NCBI GenBank assembly: GCA_963791495.1
Contig: CAWBST010000029.1
Coordinates: forward strand, 10,289-74,288
DNA: 64,000 nucleotides
Direction: 5' to 3'
Origin: JAMXLO01 sp963791495
Lineage (GTDB): Bacteria; Pseudomonadota; Alphaproteobacteria; Acetobacterales; Acetobacteraceae
Shown here: one piece after another, positions 1 through 8,569 of the stretch
Position numbering within the stretch: position 1 is the first letter of the stretch
Layout: every line of letters begins with the position of its first letter
Notes under the pieces: generated by a model
Seen by the model: the letters and a program-made list of their open reading frames with translations, nothing else
Database searches by the model: none
Told to the model about the DNA's origin: nothing
Translations under genes and position numbers: made by a program

Positions 1-700
1 CCGCCGCCAGCGGGAACTGCCGCGTGAACGACCCGCTCATGATGATCTCGCCCGCCTCGATCCCCCGCCCGAACGCCGCCAGCTTCCTCGCCAGCCACAC
101 CACCGAGTTCAGCGGATCGCCGAGCACCGCATCGCCGCGTCCGGTCGCCACCGTCTCGCCGTTGATCCGCACCGTCGCGGCCACCGCCTCCAGCGCGCGA
201 TCGCCTAGCGCCACCGGATCGCCCAGCACCACCGTCTTCTGCTGCGCGTTGTCGGCCATCGCCAGCGCGATCTGCGCGGTGAAGTCGCCGCGCGTCTCGA
301 TGATCTCCAGCGCCGGATACACCGCGTCGATCGCACGCCGCGCCGTCGGCACATCCACCTCGCCGCGCAGCGCCGTGCCGACCCGCAGGCACAGCTCCGG
401 CTCGAAGCCTGGCCGGATCAGCTCGTCGCGACCGAACACGTGGCCCGACGGACGGCTGTCCAGGATGCAGCCGAACACCGGCTCGTGGAAGCCGAACTGC
501 TGCTGGATCGCCTCCGCGGTGAGGCCGACCTTCCAGCCGATCTGCCGCTCGCCGGCCGCGACGCGACGCGCGATGACGCCCAGCTGGATGCGATACGCCT
601 CGTCCAGCGTCAGGCGATCGAACCACGCCTTGGGAAAGAACTCGCCGCGCGCCCGCGCCTCCCAGAACTCGCCGATCGCGGCCTGTTCGTCGAACGCCAT
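1..700 (-). CDS. 2-keto-4-pentenoate hydratase family protein (3' end cut by window edge)
   Basis: The leftward reading frame starts at an ATG at 698-700, preceded by a G-rich ribosome site (GGGGGGAA), and stays open to the window edge, giving 233 residues without a stop. Family-typical segments are visible: GFEPELCLRVG (about residue 98), YPALEIIETRG (about 128) and ADNAQQKTVVLG (about 149), plus a C-terminal stretch ending in SGSFTRQFPL. These match the MhpD/fumarylacetoacetase-fold hydratases and decarboxylases that act on 2-hydroxy-dienoates or 2-oxo acids with a divalent metal. The exact substrate cannot be told from sequence. The C-terminus is nearly complete; family members are about 260 residues. 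It is transcribed away from the formyltransferase gene at 821. Confidence 0.85.
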   Translation of the reverse strand, partial: MAFDEQAAIGEFWEARARGEFFPKAWFDRLTLDEAYRIQLGVIARRVAAGERQIGWKVGLTAEAIQQQFGFHEPVFGCILDSRPSGHVFGRDELIRPGFEPELCLRVGTALRGEVDVPTARRAIDAVYPALEIIETRGDFTAQIALAMADNAQQKTVVLGDPVALGDRALEAVAATVRINGETVATGRGDAVLGDPLNSVVWLARKLAAFGRGIEAGEIIMSGSFTRQFPLAA

Positions 701-820
701 CGCTCATTCCCCCCACGCGTGACCTCGGCAGGCTAGGACCGCCGCGCGACGGTTGCCAAGGCCGGGCCGCCGTGCAAGCTGGCGCGCAACAACGCAGCGC
801 AGTCAGCGGGAGGTCGCCCT

Positions 821-1738
821 ATGCGGATCGCCATCATCGGTCAGCAGGATTTCGGCAAGGCAACACTGGAGGCGTTCCTGAACCGCGGCGATACGGTCGC
901 GGCGGTGTTCTGTGCGCCGGAGAAGGGGCGCCCCGATCCACTGCGCGTCGCGGCCGAGGAACGTGGCGTGCCGGTGCACCAGTTCCCGAGGCTCACCGAT
1001 CCGGCGGCGCTCGAGGCGATGCGCGCGGCCGACGCCCAGGTCGGCGTGATGGCCTACGTCACGCAATTCGCGCCGCAGGATTTCTGCAACATCCCCAAGT
1101 TCGGCACCATCCAGTTCCATCCCAGCCTGCTGCCGCTGCACCGCGGCGCCTCGTCGATGAGCTGGGCGATCATCTGCGGACGGACCGAGACCGGCTTCTC
1201 CATTTTCCGCCCGACCGACGGGCTGGACGAAGGACCGGTGATCCTGATGCGCTCCGTGCCGATCGAGCCGGAGGACACCCTGGGCTCGCTCTACTTCGGC
1301 AAGATCTTCCCGATGGGCGTGGCCGCGCTGGTGGAGGTCGCGGAACAGGTGGTGGCCGGCAAGGCGCCGGCGCTCGCGCAGTACGAACCGAACGCCGGCT
1401 ACGAGGGCATCATCCGTGAGGCGGAAACGCGCATCAACTGGGCGAACCACGTCGATATCATCTTCAACCTGATCCGCGGCTGCGATCCCGCGCCGGGTGC
1501 CTGGACAATGGTGGACGGCAAGAAGCTGTTCGTGTTCAACGCGACCAAACGCATCGCACGCACGTTCTCCGAGGTGAAGGGCAAGAAGCTCGGCGAAGTG
1601 GTGGCGATCAAGGACGGCGCACTCGTCGTGCACGGCCAGGGCGGCTTCATCGAGATCGCGCGCGCGCGTCCCGATGGCGGCCGGAAGGGCGTCGCTGCCG
1701 AGGCCGGCGTCGCAGTCGGCACCATTCTCGGCACATAG
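821..1738 (+). CDS. Formyltransferase-fold protein, 10-formyl-THF hydrolase-like (ALDH1L1 N-domain type)
   Basis: 305 residues; GGGAGG lies 7 bases before the ATG. The N-terminal fold starts MRIAIIGQQDFG and contains HPSLLPLHRGAS at residues 100-111 and DGLDEGP at 133-139. The family's catalytic His (100) and Asp (136) are present. The Asn that bacterial methionyl-tRNA formyltransferases carry two residues before that His is Gln here. The resemblance is closest to the N-terminal formyl-hydrolase half of mammalian 10-formyltetrahydrofolate dehydrogenase, including the downstream TYEGI-like, KINW-like and PGAWT segments. The inferred reaction is transfer or hydrolysis of a formyl group carried by tetrahydrofolate. 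It sits 20 bases before a cupin gene and next to the formate-producing oxalate operon, which supports a one-carbon role. It is unlikely to be the housekeeping Fmt. Confidence 0.8.
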   Translation: MRIAIIGQQDFGKATLEAFLNRGDTVAAVFCAPEKGRPDPLRVAAEERGVPVHQFPRLTDPAALEAMRAADAQVGVMAYVTQFAPQDFCNIPKFGTIQFHPSLLPLHRGASSMSWAIICGRTETGFSIFRPTDGLDEGPVILMRSVPIEPEDTLGSLYFGKIFPMGVAALVEVAEQVVAGKAPALAQYEPNAGYEGIIREAETRINWANHVDIIFNLIRGCDPAPGAWTMVDGKKLFVFNATKRIARTFSEVKGKKLGEVVAIKDGALVVHGQGGFIEIARARPDGGRKGVAAEAGVAVGTILGT

Positions 1739-1757
1739 CAAGAAGGAGGAACCAGAC

Positions 1758-2165
1758 ATGCCAGTCGTTCGCGCATCCGAGCGCACCACCAAGCAAGGCG
1801 CGGCAAGCACCTTCACAGGCACCGTGTTTCAGGACGAGGTCGTGGTCGGTGCCACGCCGTCGCGCATGCGTGCTTCGGTGGTGTCGTTCACGCCAGGCGC
1901 GCGCACCGCGTGGCACGCGCATCCGGTGGGACAGACGCTCTACTGCCTGTCCGGTGTCGGCCGCATCTGCTTCGAGGGCGAGAAACCGCAGGTGCTCAAT
2001 CCCGGCGATACCGTGATGATCCCGCCCAACGTGCAGCACTGGCACGGTGCGGCGCCGGATCGGCTGTTCGCACATCTGGCGATGTCAGAGAACAGCGACA
2101 CCGGCGCCGGCACGTCATGGGGTAAGCACGTCACCGACACGGAATACACCGCGCCGGTGGCCTGA
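1758..2165 (+). CDS. Small single-domain cupin protein
   Basis: 135 residues from an ATG at 1758 with a strong AAGGAGGA 7 bases upstream; a longer in-frame extension inside the preceding gene was rejected. Cupin motif 1 is GARTAWHAHPVGQTL (about residues 50-64) and motif 2 is PGDTVMIPPNVQHWHG (about 85-100), so three metal-binding His and a beta-barrel fold are expected. Relatives are annotated as quercetin-dioxygenase-like or carboxymuconolactone-decarboxylase-associated cupins; substrate unknown. It probably shares a transcript with the formyltransferase (20-base gap). It ends 2 bases from the convergent end of frc. A paralogue lies at 23984-24394. Confidence 0.85.
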   Translation: MPVVRASERTTKQGAASTFTGTVFQDEVVVGATPSRMRASVVSFTPGARTAWHAHPVGQTLYCLSGVGRICFEGEKPQVLNPGDTVMIPPNVQHWHGAAPDRLFAHLAMSENSDTGAGTSWGKHVTDTEYTAPVA

Positions 2166-2167
2166 GA

Positions 2168-3445
2168 CTATTCGGCGGCGGCGCGCGTCGGTGATCCGCC
2201 GATCGCGCCGGACGCCTTGATTTCGGCGATCCGTGCATCGTCCAGACGCAGCACATCGCGGAGAATCTCGTCGGTGTGCTCGCCGAGAAGCGGCGACCGC
2301 TTCACCTCGGAGATGCTGTCCGACATCTTGATCGGATTGCCGACGGTCAGGTACTTGCCGCGCGTCGGGTGATCGACCTCGACCACCGTGCCGGTGTCGC
2401 GCAGCGACTGTTCCTCGGCGATCTCCTTCATCGACAGGATCGGGCCGCAGGGGATGTCGTACTTGTTCAGGATCTCCATGGCCTCGAACTTGGTCTTGGT
2501 CATGCACCATTGCTCGATGGTGTCGAAGATCTGCTTCAGCTTCGGTAGACGTGCCGGCGGCTTGGCGTACTCCGGATCGGTCTTCCATTCCGGCTTGCCG
2601 ATCACATCGCAGATCGCCTCCCACACGGGCGCCTGTGCGATGAAGTAGATGTAGGCGTTGGGATCCGTCTCCCAGCCCTTGCATTTCAAAATCCACCCCG
2701 GCTGGCCGCCGCCTGATGCATTGCCCGCGCGCGGGACCGCCTCGCCGAATTCACCATCCGGGTACTGCGGATATTCGGTGAGCGGGCCGTGCGCGAGCCG
2801 CTGCTGGTCACGCAGCTTCACGCGGCACAGGTTCAGCACGCCGTCCTGCATCGCGCACAGCACCTTCTGGCCGCGGCCCGTCGTGACGCGCTGGAATAGC
2901 GCCGAGACGATGCCGAGAGCGAGATGCAGGCCAGTGCCGGAATCGCCGATCTGGGCGCCGGTGACCATCGGCGGCCCATCGTCGAAGCCGGTGGTCGATG
3001 CGGAACCGCCGGCGCATTGCGCGACGTTCTCGTAGACCTTGCAGTCCTCGTACGGCCCTGGGCCGAAGCCCTTGACCGAGGCCAGGATCATGCGCGGGTT
3101 CAGCGACTGGATGTGCTCCCAGGTGAAGCCCATGCGATCGAGCGCGCCGGGCGCGAAGTTCTCCACCATCACGTCGCAGGTCTTCACCAGCGCCTCGAGC
3201 ACCGCCTTGCCTTGGGGATTGCGGCCATCGATGGTGATCGAGCGCTTGTTGTGGTTCAGCATCGTGAAATAGAGGCTGTCCACCTTCGGGATGTCCTGTA
3301 GCTGCCCGCGAGTGATGTCGCCAACACCCGGCCGCTCCACCTTGATTACGTCGGCGCCGAGCCAGGCCAGAAGCTGCGTGCAGGTCGGCCCCGACTGCAC
3401 ATGGGTAAAATCCAGAATGCGAACGCCGTCGAGTGCTTTCGACAT
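2168..3445 (-). CDS. frc: Formyl-CoA:oxalate CoA-transferase
   Basis: 425 residues, close to the 428 of the Oxalobacter enzyme. This family III CoA-transferase moves CoA from formyl-CoA to oxalate in the cytoplasm, giving formate and oxalyl-CoA. The N-terminus LDGVRILDFTHVQSGP and the segment VENFAPGALDRMGFTWE match the family. The catalytic Asp is residue 168 in the motif IGDSGTG. The glycine-rich loop that covers the active site is seen as GGGQPGW, followed by LKCKGWETD. It begins one base after the oxc stop codon, so the two genes are co-transcribed. The paired genes and the glycine loop favour oxalate over carnitine or alpha-methylacyl substrates. Confidence 0.95.
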   Translation of the reverse strand: MSKALDGVRILDFTHVQSGPTCTQLLAWLGADVIKVERPGVGDITRGQLQDIPKVDSLYFTMLNHNKRSITIDGRNPQGKAVLEALVKTCDVMVENFAPGALDRMGFTWEHIQSLNPRMILASVKGFGPGPYEDCKVYENVAQCAGGSASTTGFDDGPPMVTGAQIGDSGTGLHLALGIVSALFQRVTTGRGQKVLCAMQDGVLNLCRVKLRDQQRLAHGPLTEYPQYPDGEFGEAVPRAGNASGGGQPGWILKCKGWETDPNAYIYFIAQAPVWEAICDVIGKPEWKTDPEYAKPPARLPKLKQIFDTIEQWCMTKTKFEAMEILNKYDIPCGPILSMKEIAEEQSLRDTGTVVEVDHPTRGKYLTVGNPIKMSDSISEVKRSPLLGEHTDEILRDVLRLDDARIAEIKASGAIGGSPTRAAAE

Positions 3446-3446
3446 C

Positions 3447-5195
3447 TTATGCTCCTGTCTTCTTCGTCAGCGCGCTGCGCGGGTTGAGATTGCCGATGTT
3501 GCCACTCTCGCTGCCCGCCGCCGGGTCGATCACCGCGTTGATCAGTGTGGGCTTGCCGGAGTCCATCGCCGCGTCGACCGCGCGCTTCAGTTCATCCGGC
3601 GTGGTCGCATTGACGCCAACGCCGCCGAAACCCTCGATCATTTTGTCGTAGCGCGCGCCCTTCACAAATGCTGTCGTGGCGGCATCGGCACCGCCGCTCG
3701 GATTGACGCCATCGCCGCGATAGATGCCGTCGTTGTTGAACACGACGACGCAGACCGGCAGGTTGTAGCGGCAGATCGTCTCCACCTCCATGCCGGAGAA
3801 GCCGAACGCGCTGTCGCCCTCGATGGCGAGAACCGGCTTTCCGGTCTCGATCGTCGCGGCGATGGCAAAGCCCATGCCGATGCCCATCACGCCCCAGGTG
3901 CCGACATCGAGGCGCTTGCGCGGCTGATACATGTCGATCACGCCACGTGCCTGGTCGAGCGTGTTCGCACCCTCGTTCACCAGGATTGCGTCCGGCCGCT
4001 CCTTGATCACATCGCGCAGCACACGCAGCGCGGAGTGGTAGTCCATCGGGATCGAGTTTTTGCCGAGCCTGGTCGCCATCCTGGCGATGTTGGTTTCCTT
4101 CTTTTCCCGGATTGCTTCCGTCCACTCCGCCGGCGGCTGCTTCCAGTCGTCACCCATGCCGCGCAGCAGCGCCGCGACACAGGAGCCGATATCGCCCACC
4201 AGCGGTGCGGCGATCTCGACGTTGCTGTCCATCTCGCGCGGCTCGATGTCGATCTGAATGAACTTCTTCGCTCCCGGTTTCCCCCACTGCCTGCCCTTGC
4301 CGTGACTGAGCAGCCAGTTGAGCCGCGCGCCAATCATCAGCACGACATCGCTGTCGGCCAGCACGGTCGAGCGCGCGGCGGCGGCGCATTGCGGATGCAG
4401 GTCGGGAAGCAGGCCCTTGGCCATGCTCATCGGGATATAGGGAATGCCGCTCTTCTCAACCAGGGCGCGGATGTCGTTGTCGGCCTGCGCATAGGCGGCG
4501 CCCTTGCCGAGGATGATCAACGGGCGCTTGGCGCCACGCAGCACATCGAGCGCACGCTCGACGGCAGAGGGGGCCGGGATCTGAGCCGGCGCCGGGTCGA
4601 TCACCTTGACCAGCGAGCGACGGCCGGCCTCGACCTCCATAACCTGGCCGAACAACTTGCCCGGCAGATCGAGATACACCCCGCCCGGGCGGCCCGAAAC
4701 CGCGGCGCGGATAGCGCGCGCGATGCCGATGCCGATATCGGCCGCATGCAGCACGCGGAACGCCGCCTTGCACAGCGGTTTGGCGACGGCGAGCTGGTCC
4801 ATCTCCTCGTAGTCGCCCTGCTGCAGATCGACGATCTCGCGTTCGGACGAACCGCTGATCAGGATCATCGGAAAGCAGTTCGTCGTCGCATTGGCGAGCG
4901 CGACCAAGCCGTTCAGGAAGCCCGGCGCGGAGACGGTAAGGCACACGCCCGGCGACTTCGTCAGAAACCCCGCGATCGCTGCGGCATTGCCGGCGTTCTG
5001 CTCGTGGCGGAATGAGATCACCCGCATACCTTCGGCCTGCGCCAGACGGCCCAGATCGGTGATCGGGATGCCCGGCACATTATAGATCGTCTTGATGCCG
5101 TTCAGCTTCAGCGCGTCGATGACCAGGTGAAACCCGTCCGTCAATTCGGCCTCGGGTTCGCTGACACTCTGCTTCTGTTCAAGTGCTGCGGACAT
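3447..5195 (-). CDS. oxc: Oxalyl-CoA decarboxylase (ThDP enzyme)
   Basis: 582 residues. It decarboxylates oxalyl-CoA to formyl-CoA and CO2 using thiamine diphosphate. The conserved Glu that activates the cofactor is residue 65 in FRHEQNAGN. The ThDP/Mg motif runs from EGDS at about 459-462 to NN at 487-488 with the usual spacing. The segment YRGDGVNP after it is typical of Oxc and less so of acetolactate synthases. It starts 12 bases after the gntR stop and ends one base before frc, so gntR-oxc-frc form one leftward operon. The first 18 residues are a family-variable extension. Confidence 0.95.
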   Translation of the reverse strand: MSAALEQKQSVSEPEAELTDGFHLVIDALKLNGIKTIYNVPGIPITDLGRLAQAEGMRVISFRHEQNAGNAAAIAGFLTKSPGVCLTVSAPGFLNGLVALANATTNCFPMILISGSSEREIVDLQQGDYEEMDQLAVAKPLCKAAFRVLHAADIGIGIARAIRAAVSGRPGGVYLDLPGKLFGQVMEVEAGRRSLVKVIDPAPAQIPAPSAVERALDVLRGAKRPLIILGKGAAYAQADNDIRALVEKSGIPYIPMSMAKGLLPDLHPQCAAAARSTVLADSDVVLMIGARLNWLLSHGKGRQWGKPGAKKFIQIDIEPREMDSNVEIAAPLVGDIGSCVAALLRGMGDDWKQPPAEWTEAIREKKETNIARMATRLGKNSIPMDYHSALRVLRDVIKERPDAILVNEGANTLDQARGVIDMYQPRKRLDVGTWGVMGIGMGFAIAATIETGKPVLAIEGDSAFGFSGMEVETICRYNLPVCVVVFNNDGIYRGDGVNPSGGADAATTAFVKGARYDKMIEGFGGVGVNATTPDELKRAVDAAMDSGKPTLINAVIDPAAGSESGNIGNLNPRSALTKKTGA

Positions 5196-5207
5196 TGCTT
5201 CGCCTCC

Positions 5208-5954
5208 CTATGCGTATTGCCGGCGTCGTTCGTCGTCGTTGCCGGCCATCTTGTCGAGAAAGTCGCCATGCTGCTCGACGTGCGCCGCCAGCCCCATCGT
5301 GTGCTCGCGCACCAGCCGCGAAGCCAGGTCCGCGTCGCGCCGCTCAAGTGCGGCGATTATGTTGCGGTGATCCGCGATCGAGCGCTGCGCACGATTATCC
5401 TGCGTCATCGTCACGGCGCGCACCGCGCGCATGTGGATGAACAGGTTGTCGGTCAGGCTGGTCATCAGCTCAACACCGCCCATGCGGATGATCGCCTTGT
5501 GGAACTCCATATTGGCACGCGAGTACTCGCTGATCTGCTCCGACGGATCCTCCTGGAACACATCTACCAGGGCGTGCAGCTCCTCCAGCTCTGCCTCGGT
5601 CACAAGCGGCGCCGCGAGCCGCGCGGCCATGCTCTCCAGCGCGGCCCAGACGGTGATCATCTCGACCACCTCCCGTTTCGACTTGCGCACCACGATCAGC
5701 CCGCGTCGTGGCACCGAGCGGACGAAGCCCTCCTGCTCCAGCACCGAAAGCGCCTCGCGCACCGGTGTGCGGCTCATCCCAAGATCCTGAGAGAGCTGGC
5801 GCTCATCAAGCCGGATCTCCAGCGGATGGCCGTAGATGTTCATCTCGGTGATCGCCCGCTTGATCGCGTCACACGCCTGCTTGCGCAACCCGATGCTGAG
5901 CGCAATGGGCTCGGCCACCGTTTCCTGCAATCCTCGCTCCCTCTGCTGGCACAC
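5208..5954 (-). CDS. GntR-family transcriptional regulator with FCD ligand domain
   Basis: About 248 residues. An N-terminal winged helix-turn-helix (residues about 25-90, with the family segment LSQDLGMSRTPVREAL) is followed by an all-helical FCD effector domain with the metal/ligand pattern D-x3-H-x3 (EFHKAI), DHRNII and REH near the end. FCD regulators usually bind carboxylic acids, and its place at the head of oxc-frc suggests an oxalate- or formate-related ligand. The start is uncertain: a GTG at 5954 gives the full length, and a GTG about 36 bases downstream has the better upstream purine run. It probably regulates itself and the divergent transporter operon through repeats at 5972-6053. 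Confidence 0.88.
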   Translation of the reverse strand: MCQQRERGLQETVAEPIALSIGLRKQACDAIKRAITEMNIYGHPLEIRLDERQLSQDLGMSRTPVREALSVLEQEGFVRSVPRRGLIVVRKSKREVVEMITVWAALESMAARLAAPLVTEAELEELHALVDVFQEDPSEQISEYSRANMEFHKAIIRMGGVELMTSLTDNLFIHMRAVRAVTMTQDNRAQRSIADHRNIIAALERRDADLASRLVREHTMGLAAHVEQHGDFLDKMAGNDDERRRQYA

Positions 5955-5971
5955 CAGCTGTGTGCTCTTCT

Positions 5972-5981
5972 TGGTATGCCA
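5972..5981. promoter_or_regulatory. Candidate FCD/GntR operator
   Basis: TGGTATGCCA resembles the TGGTATACCA-like half-palindromes bound by many FadR/FCD regulators, with arms TGG/CCA. It lies 18 bases upstream of the gntR start and 175 bases before livG. A second imperfect palindrome, GCACAC-5-GTGTGC, overlaps the gntR start at 5949-5965. This is a motif-level inference only. Confidence 0.4.
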
Positions 5982-6053
5982 GAACTAGACCCAATGGACA
6001 GAAGGACGCAAGTCCGGTCGCGGTTGACTTGTTTGCGCGCCTGCGTCTAGTTC
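5982..6053. promoter_or_regulatory. Paired inverted repeat with candidate promoter for the transporter operon
   Basis: GAACTAGAC at 5982-5990 is exactly inverted as GTCTAGTTC at 6045-6053, 54 bases apart. Between and over the right copy is a sigma-70-like promoter on the plus strand: TTGACT at 6024-6029, 16 bases, then TCTAGT at 6046-6051. The right repeat would thus cover the -10 box. Two 9-bp sites about seven helical turns apart would suit a dimeric repressor that loops DNA or binds both sites; the adjacent GntR protein is the obvious candidate. Nothing else of note is seen between gntR and livG. Confidence 0.45.
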
Positions 6054-6155
6054 GCCGCCAAGCCCCCGGCAGCGCGGGCCATCCATCAGGGAGTTACGTA
6101 TGGGAAGCCGTCGCGGCGCCGATCCGATTGGCCGACAGGCCGTGCGCGCGACCTG

Positions 6156-6966
6156 ATGCCATTCGAGCCAGTCGACTCGCCGCTGCTGCGGGTTTCCAGG
6201 GTCGCCATGCGCTTCGGCGGCGTGGTCGCTCTCGGTGGTGTTTCGTTCGATGTCGGCTACGGCCAGATCTGCGGTCTGATCGGTCCGAACGGCTCCGGCA
6301 AGACCACGCTGTTCAACTGCATCAGCGGATTCTACCGCTACGGCGACGGCGACATCCTGTTCGAGGGCCGCTCCCTCAAGAATCTCGGCCGCTACCGCAT
6401 GGCCGGCCTCGGTATCGGCCGCACCTTCCAGAACGTCGCGCTGTTCCGCCGCATGAGCGTGCGCGACAATATCCTCGTCGGCGCACATCATCTCGGCCGC
6501 TCGGGCTTCATCGCGAATGCGCTTCGCCTGCCTGTGGTGCAGCAGGAGGATGCCGCGGCTGTCGCACGGCTGCACGATCTGCTCGACCTGCTGGATCTGA
6601 ACGACGTCGCGGCCGATCCAGGCCGGCAGTCTGCCGTTCGGCACGCAGAAGCGCGTCGAATTGGCGCGCGCGCTGATCGGGGGTCCGAAGCTGCTGATGC
6701 TCGATGAGCCGGCGGGCGGTTTGAATCACGGCGAGGTCGACGATCTGGCGCAGTTGCTGCGGCGTATCCGCGAGCACTTCGATCTCAGCATCCTGCTGGT
6801 CGAGCATCACATGAACCTGGTCATGCGCGTCTCGCACAAAGTGGTCGCGCTGGAATTCGGTCTGAAGATTGCCGACGGCACGCCCGACGAAGTGCGCGCC
6901 GAGCCTGAGGTGATCCGCGCCTATCTCGGGGAGACACACGAGGACCAGCATGCCGGCGCTGCTTGA
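6156..6966 (+). pseudogene. livG: Branched-chain-type ABC transporter ATP-binding protein LivG, frameshifted
   Basis: The first frame encodes the Walker A motif GPNGSGKT and the Q-loop segment GRTFQNVALF, then goes out of phase at about 6618-6621. The second frame continues with SLPFGTQKRVELARAL, Walker B LLMLDEP and the switch His in VEHHMNLV, and ends at 6966. Removing one base in GATCCAGGCC would restore an uninterrupted LivG of about 269 residues with the family's DPAGSLPFG segment. The ATPase would energise the HAAT-type importer encoded downstream. The gene is either genuinely broken or affected by a one-base sequence error. The end overlaps livF by 17 bases. Confidence 0.85.
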
Positions 6967-7663
6967 GGTCCGCTCGCTCCACGCCGGCTATGGCGAGACG
7001 CATGTGCTGCACGGGATCGACTTTGCCGTCGAGCAGGGCGGTGTCACCGCGTTGCTGGGCGCCAACGGCGCCGGCAAGACGACCACGCTGCGCGCGATCT
7101 GCGGCATGGTCCGCTCCAGCGGCGAGATCCATCTGGGTGACGACCGCATCGACGGCCGGCCCACCGAGGACATCGTGCAGCGGGGTGTCGCGCACGTACC
7201 TGATGGGCGAGGCACGTTCGTCGAGCTGACGGTGGAGGAGAATCTGCGGCTGGGTGCCTACATCCGTCGCGACCGTCAGGGCGTCGCCCGGGATTTCGAG
7301 CGCGTGTTCGGCTATTTTCCGCGGCTGCGCGAGCGGTTCCGGCAGCAGGCCGGCACGCTGTCGGGTGGTGAGCAGCAGATGCTGGCGATCGCCCGCGCAC
7401 TGTTGCTGGGCCCCCGGCTGCTGCTGTTGGATGAGCCGTCGTTCGGACTGGCGCCGCTGATCGTGCAGGAGATCTTCGCGATCATGCACCGCATCCGCGC
7501 CGATGAAGGCGTGTCGATCCTGCTGGTGGAACAGAACGCCAGCCTCGCGCTGGAGATAGCCGAGCAGGCGTATCTGCTGGAGACCGGACGGATCGTGGTC
7601 TCCGGACCGGCGGCGGAAATCCGTCGCGACGAGTTGATCCGGCGTTCGTATCTGGGATACTGA
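6950..7663 (+). CDS. livF: Branched-chain-type ABC transporter ATP-binding protein LivF
   Basis: 237 residues, normal for LivF. Walker A is GANGAGKT (about 39-46), the signature LSGGEQQM (about 139) and Walker B LLLLDEPS (about 159), with the switch His replaced by Gln in VEQNASLAL, as is usual for LivF. It would pair with LivG as the second nucleotide-binding subunit on the cytoplasmic face. It overlaps the end of livG and is followed after 30 bases by livH. The substrate class (hydrophobic amino acids, amides, or organic acids as in some relatives) cannot be set from this subunit. Confidence 0.93.
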   Translation: MPALLEVRSLHAGYGETHVLHGIDFAVEQGGVTALLGANGAGKTTTLRAICGMVRSSGEIHLGDDRIDGRPTEDIVQRGVAHVPDGRGTFVELTVEENLRLGAYIRRDRQGVARDFERVFGYFPRLRERFRQQAGTLSGGEQQMLAIARALLLGPRLLLLDEPSFGLAPLIVQEIFAIMHRIRADEGVSILLVEQNASLALEIAEQAYLLETGRIVVSGPAAEIRRDELIRRSYLGY

Positions 7664-7693
7664 ACCAGTGACACGAAGACAGGAGTCCTGAAC

Positions 7694-8566
7694 TTGGAAG
7701 GCGTCCTCCATCAGGTTCTGTCTGGCATTGCCTCCGGCGGCATATACGCCTCCGTCGCGCTGGCTCTGGTGATGATCTACCAGGCGACGCATCACGTGAA
7801 CTTCGCCCAGGGCGAAATGGCGACCTTCTCCACCTACATCGCGCTGACTTTGATCAACGCCGGTGTCGCCTACTGGATCGCCTTCGTCATCACCGTGGCG
7901 GTCTCGTTCCTTATCGGCCTGCTGATCGAGCGTATCGTGATGCGGCCGATGATGGACGCGCCGGTGCTTGCCTCGGTCGGTGTGTTCGTCGGCCTTCTGC
8001 TGATCATCAACAGCAGCACCGGCTGGATGTTCGACTACATGATCAAGACCTTTCCGACGCCGTTCTCCGGCGCCCCGGTGCTGTTCCAGGGTTACGTCTC
8101 CGGCCATGAACTAGGCGCCACGTTCGTCACGCTGGTTGTGCTGGTCGCCGTTTACCTGTTCTTCCGCCACACCAAGCTGGGCCTCGCGATGCGCGCGGCC
8201 GCGTTCAATCCCGTCTCCGCGCGTCTCGTCGGCATCCACGTCGGCTGGATGCTGGCGCTCGGCTGGGGCCTTGCGGCGGCCATCGGTGCGATCGCCGGTA
8301 TGATGGTGGCGCCGATCGTCTATCTCGACCCGAACATGATGGCCGGTATCCTGCTCTACGCCTTCGCCGGCGCGCTTCTCGGCGGGATCGACAACCCACT
8401 CGGCGCGGTACTGGGCGGCTTCGCCGTCGGGATCATTGAAAATCTCGCGGGCGCCTATCTTGTCGGTACCTCGCTCAAGCTCACCGTGGCGCTCATCATC
8501 ATCGTCGCGGTGCTGGTGGTAAAACCGTCCGGCGTGCTTGGCCGGACCGTGTTGAGCAGGGTGTAG
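7694..8566 (+). CDS. livH: Branched-chain-type ABC transporter permease LivH
   Basis: 290 residues with about eight hydrophobic segments and the LivH-typical openings QVLSGIASGGIYASVAL and HHVNFAQGEMATFS. The start is a TTG at 7694, supported by AGGAG about 10 bases upstream and by the absence of an in-frame ATG near it. It forms the inner-membrane channel together with LivM, which begins three bases after its stop. No periplasmic binding-protein gene accompanies the operon within this window. Confidence 0.92.
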   Translation: MEGVLHQVLSGIASGGIYASVALALVMIYQATHHVNFAQGEMATFSTYIALTLINAGVAYWIAFVITVAVSFLIGLLIERIVMRPMMDAPVLASVGVFVGLLLIINSSTGWMFDYMIKTFPTPFSGAPVLFQGYVSGHELGATFVTLVVLVAVYLFFRHTKLGLAMRAAAFNPVSARLVGIHVGWMLALGWGLAAAIGAIAGMMVAPIVYLDPNMMAGILLYAFAGALLGGIDNPLGAVLGGFAVGIIENLAGAYLVGTSLKLTVALIIIVAVLVVKPSGVLGRTVLSRV

Positions 8567-8569
8567 CCG

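Noticed and set aside
3291..5015. 574-codon rightward frame opposite oxc
   Set aside because: Shadow of oxc: His/Arg/Asp-rich composition and no family resemblance.
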